Positions 46,255 to 59,114 of a DNA stretch of 64,000 nt are shown here, piece after piece; position 1 is the first letter of the stretch, and each line of letters begins with the position of its first letter. This DNA comes from Hyparrhenia diplandra (lineage: Eukaryota > Streptophyta > Magnoliopsida > Poales > Poaceae). The stretch spans positions 744,001-808,000 of the forward strand of contig JADLZK010007336.1 of NCBI GenBank assembly GCA_015847255.1. The letters run 5' to 3'. The notes under the pieces are model-generated. The model saw only the letters and a list, made by a program, of their open reading frames with translations, did not search any database and was not told the origin of the DNA. Both the position numbers and the translations under genes were made by a program.

Positions 46255-46623
46255 ATGCAATTAATTATCAATATCAATGGCACCAGTTTATTGGCTCTTT
46301 TGGATTACGGTTCCACACATAATTTCTTGGATTCTAACTTGGCTATGAAACTTGGCCTCCAAAGTTCTTCTTTACACCGTCCAATTAAAGTTGCTGTCGC
46401 CAATGGACACCACATAACAAATGTGGGAAGGTATGATAATATTGAATTCTCTATTGCTACTGAAAGTTTCACAGCAGACTTCTTCAGTATTAAATTAGGA
46501 GGATATGATGTTGTCTTGGGTGTGGACTGGCTGAGTTCCTTGGAAAATATTGTTTGGAATTTCAATAAACTTATTATGAAGTTCTGGCGGAAAGGACAGC
46601 CAATCACATGGCAACCTCTCTAA
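46255..46623 (+). pseudogene. Retroelement protease with altered active site
   Basis: An uninterrupted 122-residue aspartic-protease frame ending VLGVDWLSSLENIVWNF. The usual catalytic Asp-Ser-Gly reads Asp-Tyr-Gly (LLDYGSTHNF). It is the best-preserved part of this element. Confidence 0.7.
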
Positions 46624-49323
46624 AGAGACAGATTCTCAACCGGTATTCATATACTTTCTCCGACGTGCCAATGGATCCTCTCGTTATGCAAATTCCAACA
46701 ACTTTTCAGAGAACCTTCGGGGCTCCCACCTCAACGGGCGCAAGTTATGATCATAGAATTCATCTTAAAAATCCCACTCAACCGACGGTCGTTTCACCCC
46801 TATCGTTACCCTCGGATACGAGAAAAATGAACTGGAACGACAATGTGCGGACATGCTTCATCAAGGTATCATCCGGTATAGCACTTCGCCATTCTCGCCA
46901 CTGTTCTCCTTGTCAAAAAACATGATCAGACTTGGCGTTTTTGTGTTGATTATCGGGAGCTCAATAGTAATACCTTGAAAGATACATTTCCAATACCGGT
47001 TATTGCTGAATTCTTTGGATGAACTAGAAGGTGCAAAATTCTTTTACCAAACTAGACCTTCGGGCTATCACTGTGAATGCGCATGCATTCACCGGACATC
47101 GAAAAAGACAAATTTTCAGGACACATCATGGGCACTTTGAGTTCCTTGTGATGCCATTCGGATTATGCAATGCACCTTCAACTTTTTAAGCTTTGATGAA
47201 TGATATATTGGGACCGTTTTCGCGTAAGTTTGTGCCGGTTTTCTTTGATGATATCCCGATATTTAGCAAATCACGGTTCGAGCATCTCCACCATGTGGAA
47301 GAGGTTTTTCCTGCGGTACTAGCATCTCATAATATCTTCTTAAAGAAATCTAAATGCCTCTTTGGTCAATCATAATTGGGTTATTTGGGACATATTATAT
47401 CGGATCTTTGGAGTGGTCATTGACCCGAGAGAAAAATTGAGGCCGCCACGCCTTGGCGCTCCCCACCACTCTCCGTGAATTGCGAGGCTTTTTGGGACTC
47501 ATTTGGTTACTACTGTAAAAATTTATAATGGATTATGGTACAATTGCACGTCCCTTGACAGATCTTCTTAAGAAGGACTCATTTTGTTGGACACCCTTGG
47601 CAACAACAGCTTTTGAGCACCTTAAGAGGACTTTGTCATCAGCACCGGTTCTCCAACTTTCAGACTTTAATAAATCCTTTGTGGTGGAATGTGATGCATC
47701 CGTACGTGTATGGGTGCTATTTTACATCAAGGTAATGGTCCAATTGCTTACTTTAGCAAACATATGCCCGATAAGTACAAAAAGTTAGCCGCTTATGAGA
47801 GGGAACTCATAGGACTAGTAATAAATTTGTTCAAGCATTGGCGACCATACCTTTGGGGCGCCCATTTATTATCGGTCGGATCATTACAGTCTTAAGTACA
47901 TCTTGGATCAGCGCTTGTCCACAGTTCCACAAAGCATCAATGGGTTAGCAAATTACTTGGTTATGATTTTACGGTGGAGTACAAGCCAGGTAAATCAAAT
48001 GTGGTGGCTGACGATTATCTCGTCGTAACACGGATGAATCTTCTCTCATGGCTATTTGAAATTCAATTGGGGTTATTTGATCGGTTAAGAGAGGAAATTG
48101 CATTCGAGTGATGAAGCTATAGTCCTTATTGACTCTATAATCAACGGTAAGGATTCCGCATGGGAAGTTCGCAATGGATTGATTTTGTTCAACAAAAGGT
48201 ATGGCTTTCCACATCGCCCAAACATCTTCAAACGATTCTCCATGCAATTCATGATTCAAACACATGAGGGTATACAAAAACACCTTGCATCGATTTCGTC
48301 GGACCTTCTTTGTCAAACATGATAAAGCGCATTGTCACAGATTTTGTGAATGATTGTTTAGTTTGCCAACGCAACAAAATCAACATCTTCATCCGGCTGG
48401 GCTTCTTTAGCCTTTACCAATTTTAGAACAGATCCGGGAGGATATCTCCATGGATTTCATTGAGGCTATTTCGAAAGTTGGATCTAAATCGGTAATCTTG
48501 GTGGTTGATCGTCTATCCAAGTATGCTCACTTTATACCTCTTTCTCATCCATATACGGCACTTCAAAGAGCCAGTAAATTTTTCTCGGAGATTGTTAGAC
48601 TACATGGGTTGCCAAGATCAGTGGTTAGTAAGATGGGGATGTCATATTTATGAGTCAATTCGGAAAGAAATTTTCCGTTTATCCAACATTATTTTGTCAC
48701 CAACATCGGCTTATCATCCTCGCGGATGGCCGCCGAGGTCGTCAATAAAATTATTACAATGTATCTGCTTTATTTGCTTGGGGTGACAAACCAAAGGATT
48801 GGGTCGATGGTTACCTTGGGCTGAATATTCCTATAATACTTCCTATCATGCATCAACCAAAACAACGCCGTTTAAACTTGTGTATGGGCATGATCCCCCT
48901 ACTATTCGTGGTTATCATCCGGGTGAGACTACATTACCACCGTGGATGATTTATTAACTCAACGGGATATTTTCCTCAATCGGACAAAAGGTCCGTTTGC
49001 GGTTGTCTCAGGATTATTACCGCAAATATTTTGATGCTAAACATACGCACGAGAGAGAATTCAAAGTGGGTGATTATGTCCGCTCAAACTTTTATCCCGT
49101 TACGGGGCAACAATATCTGATTTACACAAAGGCAAGCTCTCTCCTAAATATTTTTGGACCATTCGGCGTCAAGAAGATCATTACGCCCGATTGACATATG
49201 CATTAAATCTGCCGCCGAGAACCCGTATACACAATGCCTTTCATTTCAGCATGCTCAAACCGCACCGTGGGGGGGCGATACCTACAGATATTCCCCGAGT
49301 TACCTCGGATTCATGATGGCACA

Positions 49324-50686
49324 TGTTGACGGTAACCAACGACTATATAAATACCCGTCAACACAACACCAAAACAACCTAGAGATAGGCATTTTAACTA
49401 ACATATTCCAAAGTTTTGGTGTTTATTTGGACTTGCAGGTACAAACTCAAGGATGATCACTTTGGGCCAAAAATACAAAGAAAAAAGAAATAAAATCAAC
49501 AAAGAGAAAAAAGGCCCAAAGGAGCAAATGGCAAGCCCAAACAAGAATCGCAACAAAACGTCAAAACCGGGCGGGCAACGGACCACCACACAACGTTTGT
49601 AACAAGGTGGCCCACTGCCGAGAAGTTTGAGCTGTAGAGCCGGCGTGGTGCGCTACGCGACGGTTGCGCGGCCGCACCCCCGCCAGTCGGTTCGGCACCC
49701 GGCCGGGCGAGGCGGTTTGTTACCTTCCAAACCGGTGAAACCGACGATGCGAAGGTCGGTTTGGTAAACATGGAAGGTTTCCTATGATGGTTTGGGAGTA
49801 TTTTAGCACTTAGGCCCCCCCCCTTGTGTATAAATAGATCCCTTCTCCCCCCTCTCATGTAGCACTACAATTTCAAAGGAGAAACCAGTCCACTTGTGCA
49901 AGAGAGTAGAATTAGATCTTCTTCTTCTTCTACTTCTATTCTATCTCCTACTTCTAGAGAGTGAGAGAGGGAAAGGCTAGAGAGAAGCTTGATTCTCTCT
50001 ACACGAGTTCTTAGGTTAAGCCCCTCGGTGTTCCGCGGTTCCTAGGAGGACGGAGTCTTGGGACTTGTCGGTACCACGCCCTAGCTTGTACCTCACGCAA
50101 TTTTGCTTACACTTTGGTAAGGAGTCTTGTGATTATCTTGCAGCTATTTAATTTCCTTTGCATATTTCTTAGTTGTTGTAGACTTGGGATTGGTAGATCG
50201 TTTCTAACGTTAGTTCTTGGTGGAGGAACTCTTAATCGGGGAACCTCGGCCAACATCAAGAACTGTGATCATTAGTGCAAACGTGGTGTTTTGGGCTAGC
50301 GTTCACCTACCTTTTTGCGGTGCATCCCACGGTTGAGGGGTAGGCGGCTTGGTCGTGACAAGCCTTGTCCGTCCTTTGAAATCCCCACGTTAATTTTATG
50401 TCGTAGAGCTAATTGCCGGACAACGTCCTTTGGGCATGGGCCGGTGCCGAAGTGAGTAGACAACGGACTTCGGGAATCACTGCACGGAAAACTTAGCTTA
50501 TAGATACCTCGCTACTCTTAGAAAACAAACCTTTGCCTTAGGTTGACATAGATTTGAAAAGTCAGCTGGCGACCGCCCCACGGGTGGAAAATACGATACC
50601 CTGTTTACCACCGGGTGAAGTGCTACAACGGTATTTCCGTGCGCTTATGGCGGATTTCTCTCAGTGTGCGTTAAGAAACACCAACA
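49324..50686 (+). repeat. Left LTR of the Athila element
   Basis: 1363 bases, with a TATAAATA box at 49829-49836 followed by a CT-rich leader (cttcttcttcttctac). It aligns along its length with the right LTR, apart from scattered substitutions and small indels. Confidence 0.9.
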
Positions 50687-50695
50687 AGCATTTAA

Positions 50696-50714
50696 AGGCG
50701 CCGTTGTCGGGGGG
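50696..50714 (+). promoter_or_regulatory. Primer-binding site, tRNA-Asp type
   Basis: AGGCGCCGTTGTCGGGG differs at only two positions from TGGCGCCGTTGCCGGGG, the complement of the 3' end of plant tRNA-Asp, which Athila elements use. Confidence 0.75.
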
Positions 50715-50802
50715 TTGTCGTAGTTATATATCGAGGCGAAGTCAACCTACGTGGATCGGTAGTATCCTTTAAACAAAAATATCAAAAGAGTTCCCGTTAC
50801 CC

Positions 50803-53800
50803 ATGGAGCAACCCACTATCAAACTCGGCATGCGCTCCCAAGGGCGAGCTCGTAGAACCACGCATGTCTGCGAAGCCAATCACGCTTCTCGAAGTTTGAG
50901 CTCATACGGCTTTATAGCCATGGTTCAGGCCCGAGCCTTTTCGGGCTTGGAATATGAAAACCCCTATCATCACTTACGGGAGTTTGAGCAAGCTACGGGT
51001 TGCGACGATTATTGCAGGCATGACACATGACACGTTGAGGTGGAAGTTGTTTCCGTTCTCTCTCACTGAGAGGGCGACTCATTGGTACACCCATAACGTA
51101 GGGTTGGTAAACGGAGAATGGGAAGGCTGCGAAGCGTATCTCCGTGTAGCGTTCTACCCGATATCCGTAATCGCGGCCCTGCGACAAAGAGATACTCAAC
51201 TTCCAACAAATAGAGGGTGAAACCTTAGGTGCAGCCTGGGACCGGTTTACCACGCTACACGATCCGCCTGCACTGCCCATACCAAACCACGTGCTTTTAC
51301 AGCATTTTTACGGCTAGGATTGGACAGGCGACGCCCCGCCGCTTGATTTAGCTTTGGGAGGGTCGTTTTCACATAAAACCACAGCGGAAGGAGAAGCTCT
51401 CCTAAACCGTATTCTTGAGAATACCCCTCCGCTAGAACCCATCCGAAAGTGGAATCCAAGCGTAAATCGAGGAAGTCTCTTCGGCGAAAAGCCGAACTTT
51501 GTTAAACCCATAGAGAGACCCTCTTTGAACCGTAACACAAGGAGACCGTATGCACGGATCTCCCGTTCTTCGAGGTTGACCTTCTTGATCAATTCGGTGA
51601 CACCTCGGTCTTAACAATGGAAGAAACCACCCGGCCCCGGCTAGCCACCGAACAACCCCTGGATAAACTCTTTTCTCGAGTCATTCTAAGGAGCTAACAG
51701 CTATAATGAGCACGGAATGGTTGCGAGAGGAAGGACCCTCTTTCGAAGAAATTCGGATAAGTGGCCCCTCTACACCAATCCATTGCGGATATCGAGGGGA
51801 AGTTTGGTGGAAGTCATGTATAACCCTCTTTGTGGGGATAAACATAATGTAGAAACCTTTGCACAAGCTTGTGTCGAGGAAGCTATTAGGACCCCCACAA
51901 AGACGGACCTTGGCGCATAGCACCACGAACTACCATCGAATGCCGTGAGGTTATACATGAACAAATCTTCCCACGCATAAGGATGTCAAGTTGTCTTTGG
52001 ACTTTCACGTTTTTGATATCCAAGACTTCGACATCCTAATCGGGCATCCCTTGGAAAAGATTCTTGATCTACCAACATCCGGGGATTTAGATGTCAAACT
52101 CGGGAAGAAAAAGTTTTCTATCCCGGTTACTCGAGCTAAAAACTTCGATGAACGGAACCTTTCCTTGAGTATGACACGCCCGAGGAGGTCATGGGAGTTA
52201 TGCTATATGAGAACCCGAAACAGACCTTGAAAAAGACGCCCAATTCTTCATTGAAGAAGAGGGCGATTGAGGGGAACTCATAGAACTTCCCAAAGAGGAA
52301 GAGCTAACTTCGGCCTCGGTTGAGCTTAAACCCCTACCCCGGGGCCTACGCTATGTCTTCCTAAACGGCGATTCGCAAGCACCGGTCATCATAAGCGATA
52401 AGCTTAGTGACCCTTAAACTACCCGATTAGTAGCCGTGTTAGAGAAACACGGATCGGTCTTTGGGTATTCCCTTCAAGACCTGAAAGGGGGTAAGCCCAA
52501 CACTATGCACACATCGCATACCTATTGACCCGACGGTACCCCCATCATGCGAACCCGGCGCGGGCTCAATAATGCGATGCGTGAAGTCGTGAAGAAGGAA
52601 GTTCTCAAGCTTCTTCACGCAGGGATTATCTATCCCGTGCCACCGCAGTGATTGGGTTAGCCCGGTCAAGTGGTCCCTAAAAAGGGAGGAATGACAATCG
52701 TTGAGAACGCTAAAAACGAACTCATTCCACAAAGACAAGTCACGAGGGTGGAGAATGTGTATTGACTACGAGAAAACTTAACAAGGCAACAAAGAAAGAT
52801 CACTTCCCTTTTGCCATTTATTGATGAAATGTTGGAGGCGGTTAGCTTAAACACTCTTTTTCTTACATTTCCTTGAGCGTATTCCGGGCTACCACCGGAT
52901 CCCGATCCACCCTAATGACGAGCAAGACCACGTTCACATGCCCATACGGAACCTATGCCTACCGTAGAGAATGTCATTTGGGTTGTGTAATGCGCTGCTT
53001 CTTTTCAGCGGTGCATGATGTCTATCTTCTCGAGACATGATTGAAGAAATCATGGAGGTCTTCATGGACGATTTCTCCGTCTATGGTAAGACCTTTGAAA
53101 TTTGTTTGAAGAACCTAGACCGGGTCTTGCAACGATGCCAAGAAAAGGACACGGTACTTAAGCGGGAAAAGTGCCACTTTATGGTCCGAGAAGGCATTGT
53201 CCTTGGGCACCTCGTGTCCGAGAGGGGGATAGAGGTAGACAAAGCTAAAATAGAAGTAATCGAGAAGCTACCACCCCGGTGAGCGTCAAAGGTATCCAGG
53301 AGTTTCCTAGGCCGCAGGGTTTTATAGAAGGTTCATCAAAAGATTTTTCACAAATCGCTAGACCTCTTACGGCCCCGCTAGCCAAGGATGTACCCTTTTG
53401 ACTTCACGGATGAGTGCTTGCATGCTTTCAAAACCACGAAGAAAGCACTCATCTCGGCTCCGATCATCCAACCCCGGATTGGTCGTTACCATTTGAAATC
53501 ATGTGCGATGCTAGCGATTTTATTTGTTGGTGCGGTCTTGGGTCAAACCAAGGACAAAAAAGCACGCCATCGCATATGCTAGCAAAACTCGACAGAGGAG
53601 CCTTTAATTGCGCCACAACAGAAAAAAGAGCTCCGGCGGTAGTCTTTGCTATCGAAGTTTCGATCCTACTTAGTGGGCGCAAAAATAATCGTTTATACAC
53701 AGACCATGCTGCCCTTAAGTACCTTCTTACCAAAAGGGATGCGAAACCTCGCCTTTGATTAAGCTAGATTCTTCTACTCCAAGAATTTGATATAGAAATA

Positions 53801-55159
53801 AAAAAGATAAAAGGAGTACAAAATACGGTTGCGGATCATTTGTCGCGTATATGCGAGGTAACTAACATGCGAGGAACCACCTATCAACGATTACGTGGCG
53901 ACGACATGCTGCTCAAGGTGTCGCACTTCAACCCATGGTACGCAAAACATTGTGAATTACATGGTTGCGGGTTACGTACCACAGGGAGAACAAGCGGAAG
54001 CTCCAAATGGAGAGCGGCGGCACCTATGGGATGACCCCATACATGCATTGTGGTGTGCGCGGACGGCTTGCCGAGAAGATGCGTACCAGGGAGGAAGGAA
54101 TGCAGATCATCGAGAAATGTCATGCATCTCCCTCTTTGTAGGGCATCCGGGAGTATTTTCGCACCACAAGGCCAAAATTTGGCAAAGGCGGATTCTTCGG
54201 GCCGACGATGTACGACGATTACCTAAAGAATTCATCGAGAAGATGCTACAACCGCGGAAGACGAGGGAACATCACGGCTCGTGATGCAATGCCCTTACAC
54301 TACAACCTTCAAATAGAAATATTTGATGTGTGGGGCATTGACTACATGGGGCCATTCGTAAGTCCCATGATTGCGAAGTACATCCCGGTGGCGATGAGAC
54401 TACGTGTCAAAGTGGGTAGAGGCAATATCGTGCGGAAGCGGTGATGGCAAGCATGCACGCAAGATGTTCCATGAAATCATCTTCGCGCTTTGGAGCGCCA
54501 CGCATGGTAATCGATGATCGGAGGATCGCATTTCAAAGGACAAGTCATTCGGGGCATTCCCGAAAGAGCTAGGCACACTGCACAACATTGCTACCTCCTA
54601 TCATCCAAGAAACCGGCGGGGCAAGCCGAGACCTCAATAAACAAATCAAGAACATCTGAAGACGGTCAACGAGATGGGGAAGGGGCTGGAAGAATAAGCT
54701 ACCCGATGCTCTCGGGCATATCGGACAGCATACAAAGCCCCCATCGGCATGTCACCTTACCGGTGGTCTATGGCAAAACTTGCCATTTACTGGTTGAGCT
54801 AGAACACCGAGCTCATTGGGCCATCAAGAAGTGGAATATGGACGTCGGACTCGCCGAAAAGAACCGTCGAGACAAATCTCTCGAACTAGAAGAATGGCGA
54901 GAGAAGGCGTACCACGGTGCAAAAGCTCTACAAAAGCGCACAAAAAGATGGCATGATCCGGCGCATCAAACTCAAAAGAATTCACCACGGGAGACAAAAG
55001 TACTCCTATTCAATTCGGGTGAAATTATTCGGCGAAGGGAAGGCGAGAAGCAAATGGAAAGGACCGTACACCGTCATCAACACATATCGCCACCACGGCG
55101 CAATCACAATTCAAGATGACGTGGGTGAGATACAAAAGGTAAAGCGGTCAACGTCTTAA
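50803..55159 (+). pseudogene. Athila gag-pol, degenerate
   Basis: Gag: 50803-51610 (AFSGLEYENPYHHLREFE, then LRWKLFPFSLTERATHWY in another frame). Protease region: about 51990-52230 (FDIQDFDILIGHPLEKI). Reverse transcriptase: about 52430-53280, with EVVKKEVLKLLHAGIIYPV and the catalytic FMDD at about 53065. RNase H: about 53460-53755 (IMCDASD, YTDHAALKYLL). Integrase: about 54090-55140 (VGHPGVFSHH, WGIDYMGPF, KWKGPYTVINTYRHHGAITI). Stops and frame changes occur every few hundred bases. Confidence 0.88.
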
Positions 55160-57739
55160 GCTTTTCTTCGAGCGATTACACGATCTTAACCAAGAGCTCG
55201 ATAGAATAGATTTATGCTTTGAGAATTAATTTAGAATGATCAGCATATAAAAAAAAAAATATAATAATAAATAAAATAAAATAATAATTTTATAATTAAA
55301 AATATCATAACTAAAAAAAAAATTATTTAATAATAAATCTATATAAATAATAAAACATAAAAAGTTATCTAAATATTTTTACTTTGTTTTTAAATAAAGT
55401 TCTTACTTATTTATCTTCTTTATTTTATATTTAATTTATCTTTGGTCATTTGCTACACCAAGAATATAAACTTTCTAAATTAATCAAAGCATAAAATAAA
55501 ATTCAAATTCTAAATTTGAGGATCAATTAGAGATCAGCAAGAAAGGAAACGCGTTTCTCGGGCAACACACACCACGATTCGAAACTTTTTGAGAAGAGGA
55601 AACTAATGTGGCCAAAATTTCGACCGGGGGGCGACACGGTGGTGATGCGCGCACCACCACCTAGCGCCCCACACCGGCGGCGCCGTTCGAGGTGAGATTT
55701 TGCCCATCTCCTTCCTCTTTCTCCAAACTTGCTATGGTGAGGTGCGCTCTGCGAGATCTACTGCTAGAATAGAGAGGAGTGCTTGGCCTATAAAATCCAC
55801 CCTCCTCCTTTCCATTTCCTCACACCTCTCCTTCTTGCTCTTCTTCTCTTCTCAAATCCTCTTCTTCTAAGTCGGAGAACACAGCTGCAATGGCTGGCCA
55901 TGCTCTTACCCTCTACAACTCCTCTCGTTCACTATGCTCTCTCAATGAGGAAGACCCGATCTTTCCTAGTGACGAGGTGGAACCATCCCTCTGTCGCCCC
56001 TCTTGCCGTGCTCCCTCCCCCCCACGCTACTCTTCTAGTGGAGGGAACAACCATGTGTCCATGGGTAGATCCGTGACACGCAAAGAGTATTCTTGGCGCC
56101 CACCTCATCCTACGGTGGGCACCGGGCATTAAGAGGAAGGAGCCCGGCAAACCGGGCGTCCGTACTTCCTCGGCGGACACGTCCTCCTTCCACGCCTCCG
56201 ACTACAGCTACCCGTATACCGTTGTCGGTGTCGATTTGCCCAATGGGAGGGCGTGGGAAGGGGCTTATGAAGAGGCCAACGCCGCTCAAAAATGACATCT
56301 CCAAGTGCTCCATTACGTATCCCTCGGGCGAATCCTAGAAAGGCCCGAATGTTGTTGAGAGTCGCTCGAGTAGTGAGGGCCCCTTGAGGGTTCCCCGTGC
56401 TGCACCCGGGAAGGCTCCCAATGTTTTCGAGAGTCGTTCGAGGGTTTTTGACGCTAAAAACAGCCGGGAGTAGCACGGTTTCTAAGGTTCCTTCGCTAGC
56501 AACCTTAAACGCTAGAGTAAACTCTCTAAATTAGCTAGTGAAAACCTTAACCTCGGAGGTAGAAGAGGCAGATTTAGAGAACAGCGTCATCGGGAAGGAA
56601 CTAGACTCTTTTGCCTAAACTTCAAGACTAAGCTAGCTAGGGTCGCTAGAGCGGCTAATCAGAGAGCGCCCTTCTTCGCAGCCAGCTTAGAAGTGCTCTA
56701 CCTCTTTATCAATAATTAGGCGCGCACTAGTTTAATTTTCAAGTATTTTCCCTTCCAATCATTTTGTAATTTCTTCAAGTGTAAGCCCCAATTTAAATTC
56801 AATCAATAAAGTTTTTTTATTATATATTATTGTCTATATCTCCACTTGTTTTTGTCCTTGTGCAAAAAAAAAAAAATAAAAATAGGTACAAAAACAAGTG
56901 TGGGGAGGTTCGCAAGTCAAAGGTACGTAATTTATTAAAAATTAAAATTTGACTTGTGATTTATCTTTAAAAATGCTAAAACCTGAACCAAAATAACAAA
57001 ACTCCATCTCTTCATCTACCAATTGATACATGGCATGCATACATTTTATTCCTCGCCAATATACCAAGTTTCTGTTTAAACAATTATCTTAAAAAAAAAA
57101 GCGATTCATGTGGGTTGCATATGCTCTATCTAGTCTAAGTTGTTGCCCAATATGATATGGTATAAATGGATTTGTTATGATTTCGTCCAAAAGAGAAACT
57201 CAACATCGGGAATAAATTATTGAGAAAAAAAGAGAAATGTCTTGGGCTATGCTAAAAAAAAATGATGAAAAGAAAATGAGATGAAAAATGGGCAAGTGTC
57301 CAAGGGCGAGTAGAGCCCACATCTTTAAAAAAAAAAAAAAAAGAAAAAGAGAGGAAATAAAAGACAAAAAGGCGGCGCAGAGAGCCCACCTCTCCAAAAA
57401 ATATATATATATATATATATGTATATAAATAAATATATATATATTCATAGCAATAAAGCCCATGCTTTCTCGAAAAATAAAATTTTTATCTAAATAAAAC
57501 CCCGGATAAAAAGTTGATCAATTGGATGAATGATAAGCATTTACGTTATAACCATTCTATCGGCAACCACCCAAGGCTTTGAGAAAAGCTAAAAAGCCCT
57601 TCTACGATGAAAGGTAATAAAGGGTGGAAAAATGCTCATAAGGCAGGTAAGGCTTGGAATAACATGTATGCAAGCTTACATCTTGGGATAAAACCACTTT
57701 AGTCCCTGTGCCTTCACTTTCGAGGACAAGTAAAGGGCT
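55160..57739 (+). other. Long non-coding interior of the Athila element
   Basis: A highly AT-rich block (about 55225-55500) is followed by a CT-rich leader and a frame at 55783-56076 with no domain, more degenerate sequence, and low-complexity A and AT runs (57315-57345 and 57402-57445). Athila elements often carry an extra frame here; none is convincing in this copy. Confidence 0.6.
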
Positions 57740-57754
57740 AAGTGTGGGGGAGTT
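57740..57754 (+). promoter_or_regulatory. Polypurine tract of the Athila element
   Basis: The purine-rich run aagtgtgggggagttt-like sequence abuts the TGTTG start of the right LTR, as required for plus-strand priming. Confidence 0.75.
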
Positions 57755-59107
57755 TGTTGGCGGTAACTAACGACTATTTAAATACCGTCAACACAACACC
57801 AAAACAACCTAGAAATAGGCATTTTAACTAACATATTCCAAAGTTTTGGTGTTTATTTGGACTTGCAGGTACAAACTCATGGATGATCACTTTGGGCCAA
57901 AAATACAAAGAAAAAGAAATAAAATCAACAAAGAGAAAAAGGCCCAAAGGAGCAAATGGCAAGCCCAAACAAGAATTCCAACAAAACGTTCAAAACCGGG
58001 CGGGGCGCGGACCACCACACAACTTTTGAGCAAAGGTGGCCCGACCTGCCGGCTCGGGCGAAGGGACTGGCGGGTGCTTGTAGCGCACCCCAAAATGCGG
58101 CCGCACCCTCGCCAAAGCGGTTCGCGCCCATCTTCGGCCGGCGGTTTGTTACCTTCCAAAACTGATGAAACCGGCGTGGGATGGTCGGTTTGGTTGTACA
58201 TGGAAGGTTTTCCTAGGTCGGTTTGGGTGGTTTTTAGCACTTAGGTCCCTCCCCTTATGTATAAATAGACCCTCTCTCCCCTCTCAAAAACAACACAATT
58301 TACAAAGGAGAAACCAGTCCACTTGTGCAAGAGAGTAGAATTAGATCTTCTTCTTCTTCTACTTCTTCTATTCTATCTCCCAATTCTAGAGAGTGAGAGA
58401 GGGAAAGGCTAGAAAGAAGCTTGGTTCTTTCTACGGAGTTGCCGGTTAAGCCCTCGGTGTTCCGCTATTCCTAGGAGGGCTGAGTGCGGACTTGTCGGTT
58501 CCCGCCCAGCAAGCTTGTACCTCTGCAAACTACTTACACTTTGGTAAGGAGTCTTTGTGATTATCTTGCAGCTATTTAATTTCTATTGCACATTTCTAGT
58601 TATTTGTAGACTTGCGGGATTGGTAGATCGTTTCACGTTAGTTCTTGGTGGAGGGACTCTTTGCCAGGGGAACCTTGGCCAACATCAAGAAGCTGTGACC
58701 AATAGTGCAAACGTGGTGTTTGGACTAGCGTTCACCTACCTTTTGCGGTGCATCCCACGGTTGAGAGGGTGGCGGCTTGGTTGTGACAAGCCTTGTCCGT
58801 CCCTTTGAAATCCCCGTTAATTTGCGTCAGAGAGCTAATTGCCCGGACAACGTCCTTTGGGGCGTGGGCGGTGCCCGAAGTGAGTAGACAACAGACTTTT
58901 AGGAATCACTGCCTAGAAAACTTAGCCTATAGATACCTTGCTACTCTTGGAAAACAAACCCTTTGCCTTAGGTTGACATAAGCACGAATAGCGGTAGGCG
59001 ATGATAAGATGCAATGGAAAATCACGATAGCACCACCACGGGTGAAGTGCTGGCGGTATTTCCCTTGCGCTTGCGGATTTATACGTGTGCGTTAAGAAAC
59101 ACCAACA
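57755..59107 (+). repeat. Right LTR of the Athila element
   Basis: 1353 bases, same order as the left LTR, with TATAAATA at 58260-58267. It diverges most from the left copy between 58980 and 59050. Confidence 0.9.
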
Positions 59108-59114
59108 GGAACAA

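Larger units (their letters stand above)
44898..49323 (+). mobile_element. Ty3/gypsy retrotransposon, 3' end lost, degenerate
   Basis: A 5' LTR at 44898-45339 starts TGTCACATC and ends GATGTGA. A primer-binding site of initiator-Met type follows (TTGGTATCCGGAGACC, about 45339-45354). Coding order is gag (about 45715-46175, YDGKGDPSHWLYKCDKFF), protease (46255-46623), reverse transcriptase (about 46925-47400, FDDI box), RNase H (47528-48010) and integrase (48330-48960, MDFIEAISKVGSKSVILVVD). Protease before reverse transcriptase before integrase defines Ty3/gypsy. All domains carry stops and frame changes. No 3' LTR is present: the element ends where the next LTR begins at 49324. Confidence 0.85.
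49324..59107 (+). mobile_element. Athila-type Ty3/gypsy retrotransposon (9.8 kb)
   Basis: Direct LTRs at 49324-50686 and 57755-59107, both TGTTG...CAACA. A tRNA-Asp type primer-binding site lies 10 bases inside the left LTR, and a polypurine tract (gtgtgggggagttt) immediately precedes the right LTR. The coding order is gag, protease, RT, RNase H, integrase, with Athila signatures VFMDDFSVYG and IFDVWGIDYMGPF. The flanking five bases differ (GCACA left, GGAAC right), so no target duplication is present. No envelope-like frame is recognisable after integrase. Confidence 0.9.

Noticed and set aside
55783..56338. Envelope-like gene of the Athila element
   Set aside because: No signal peptide, transmembrane pair or fusion-like segment can be supported, and the frame is short and broken.
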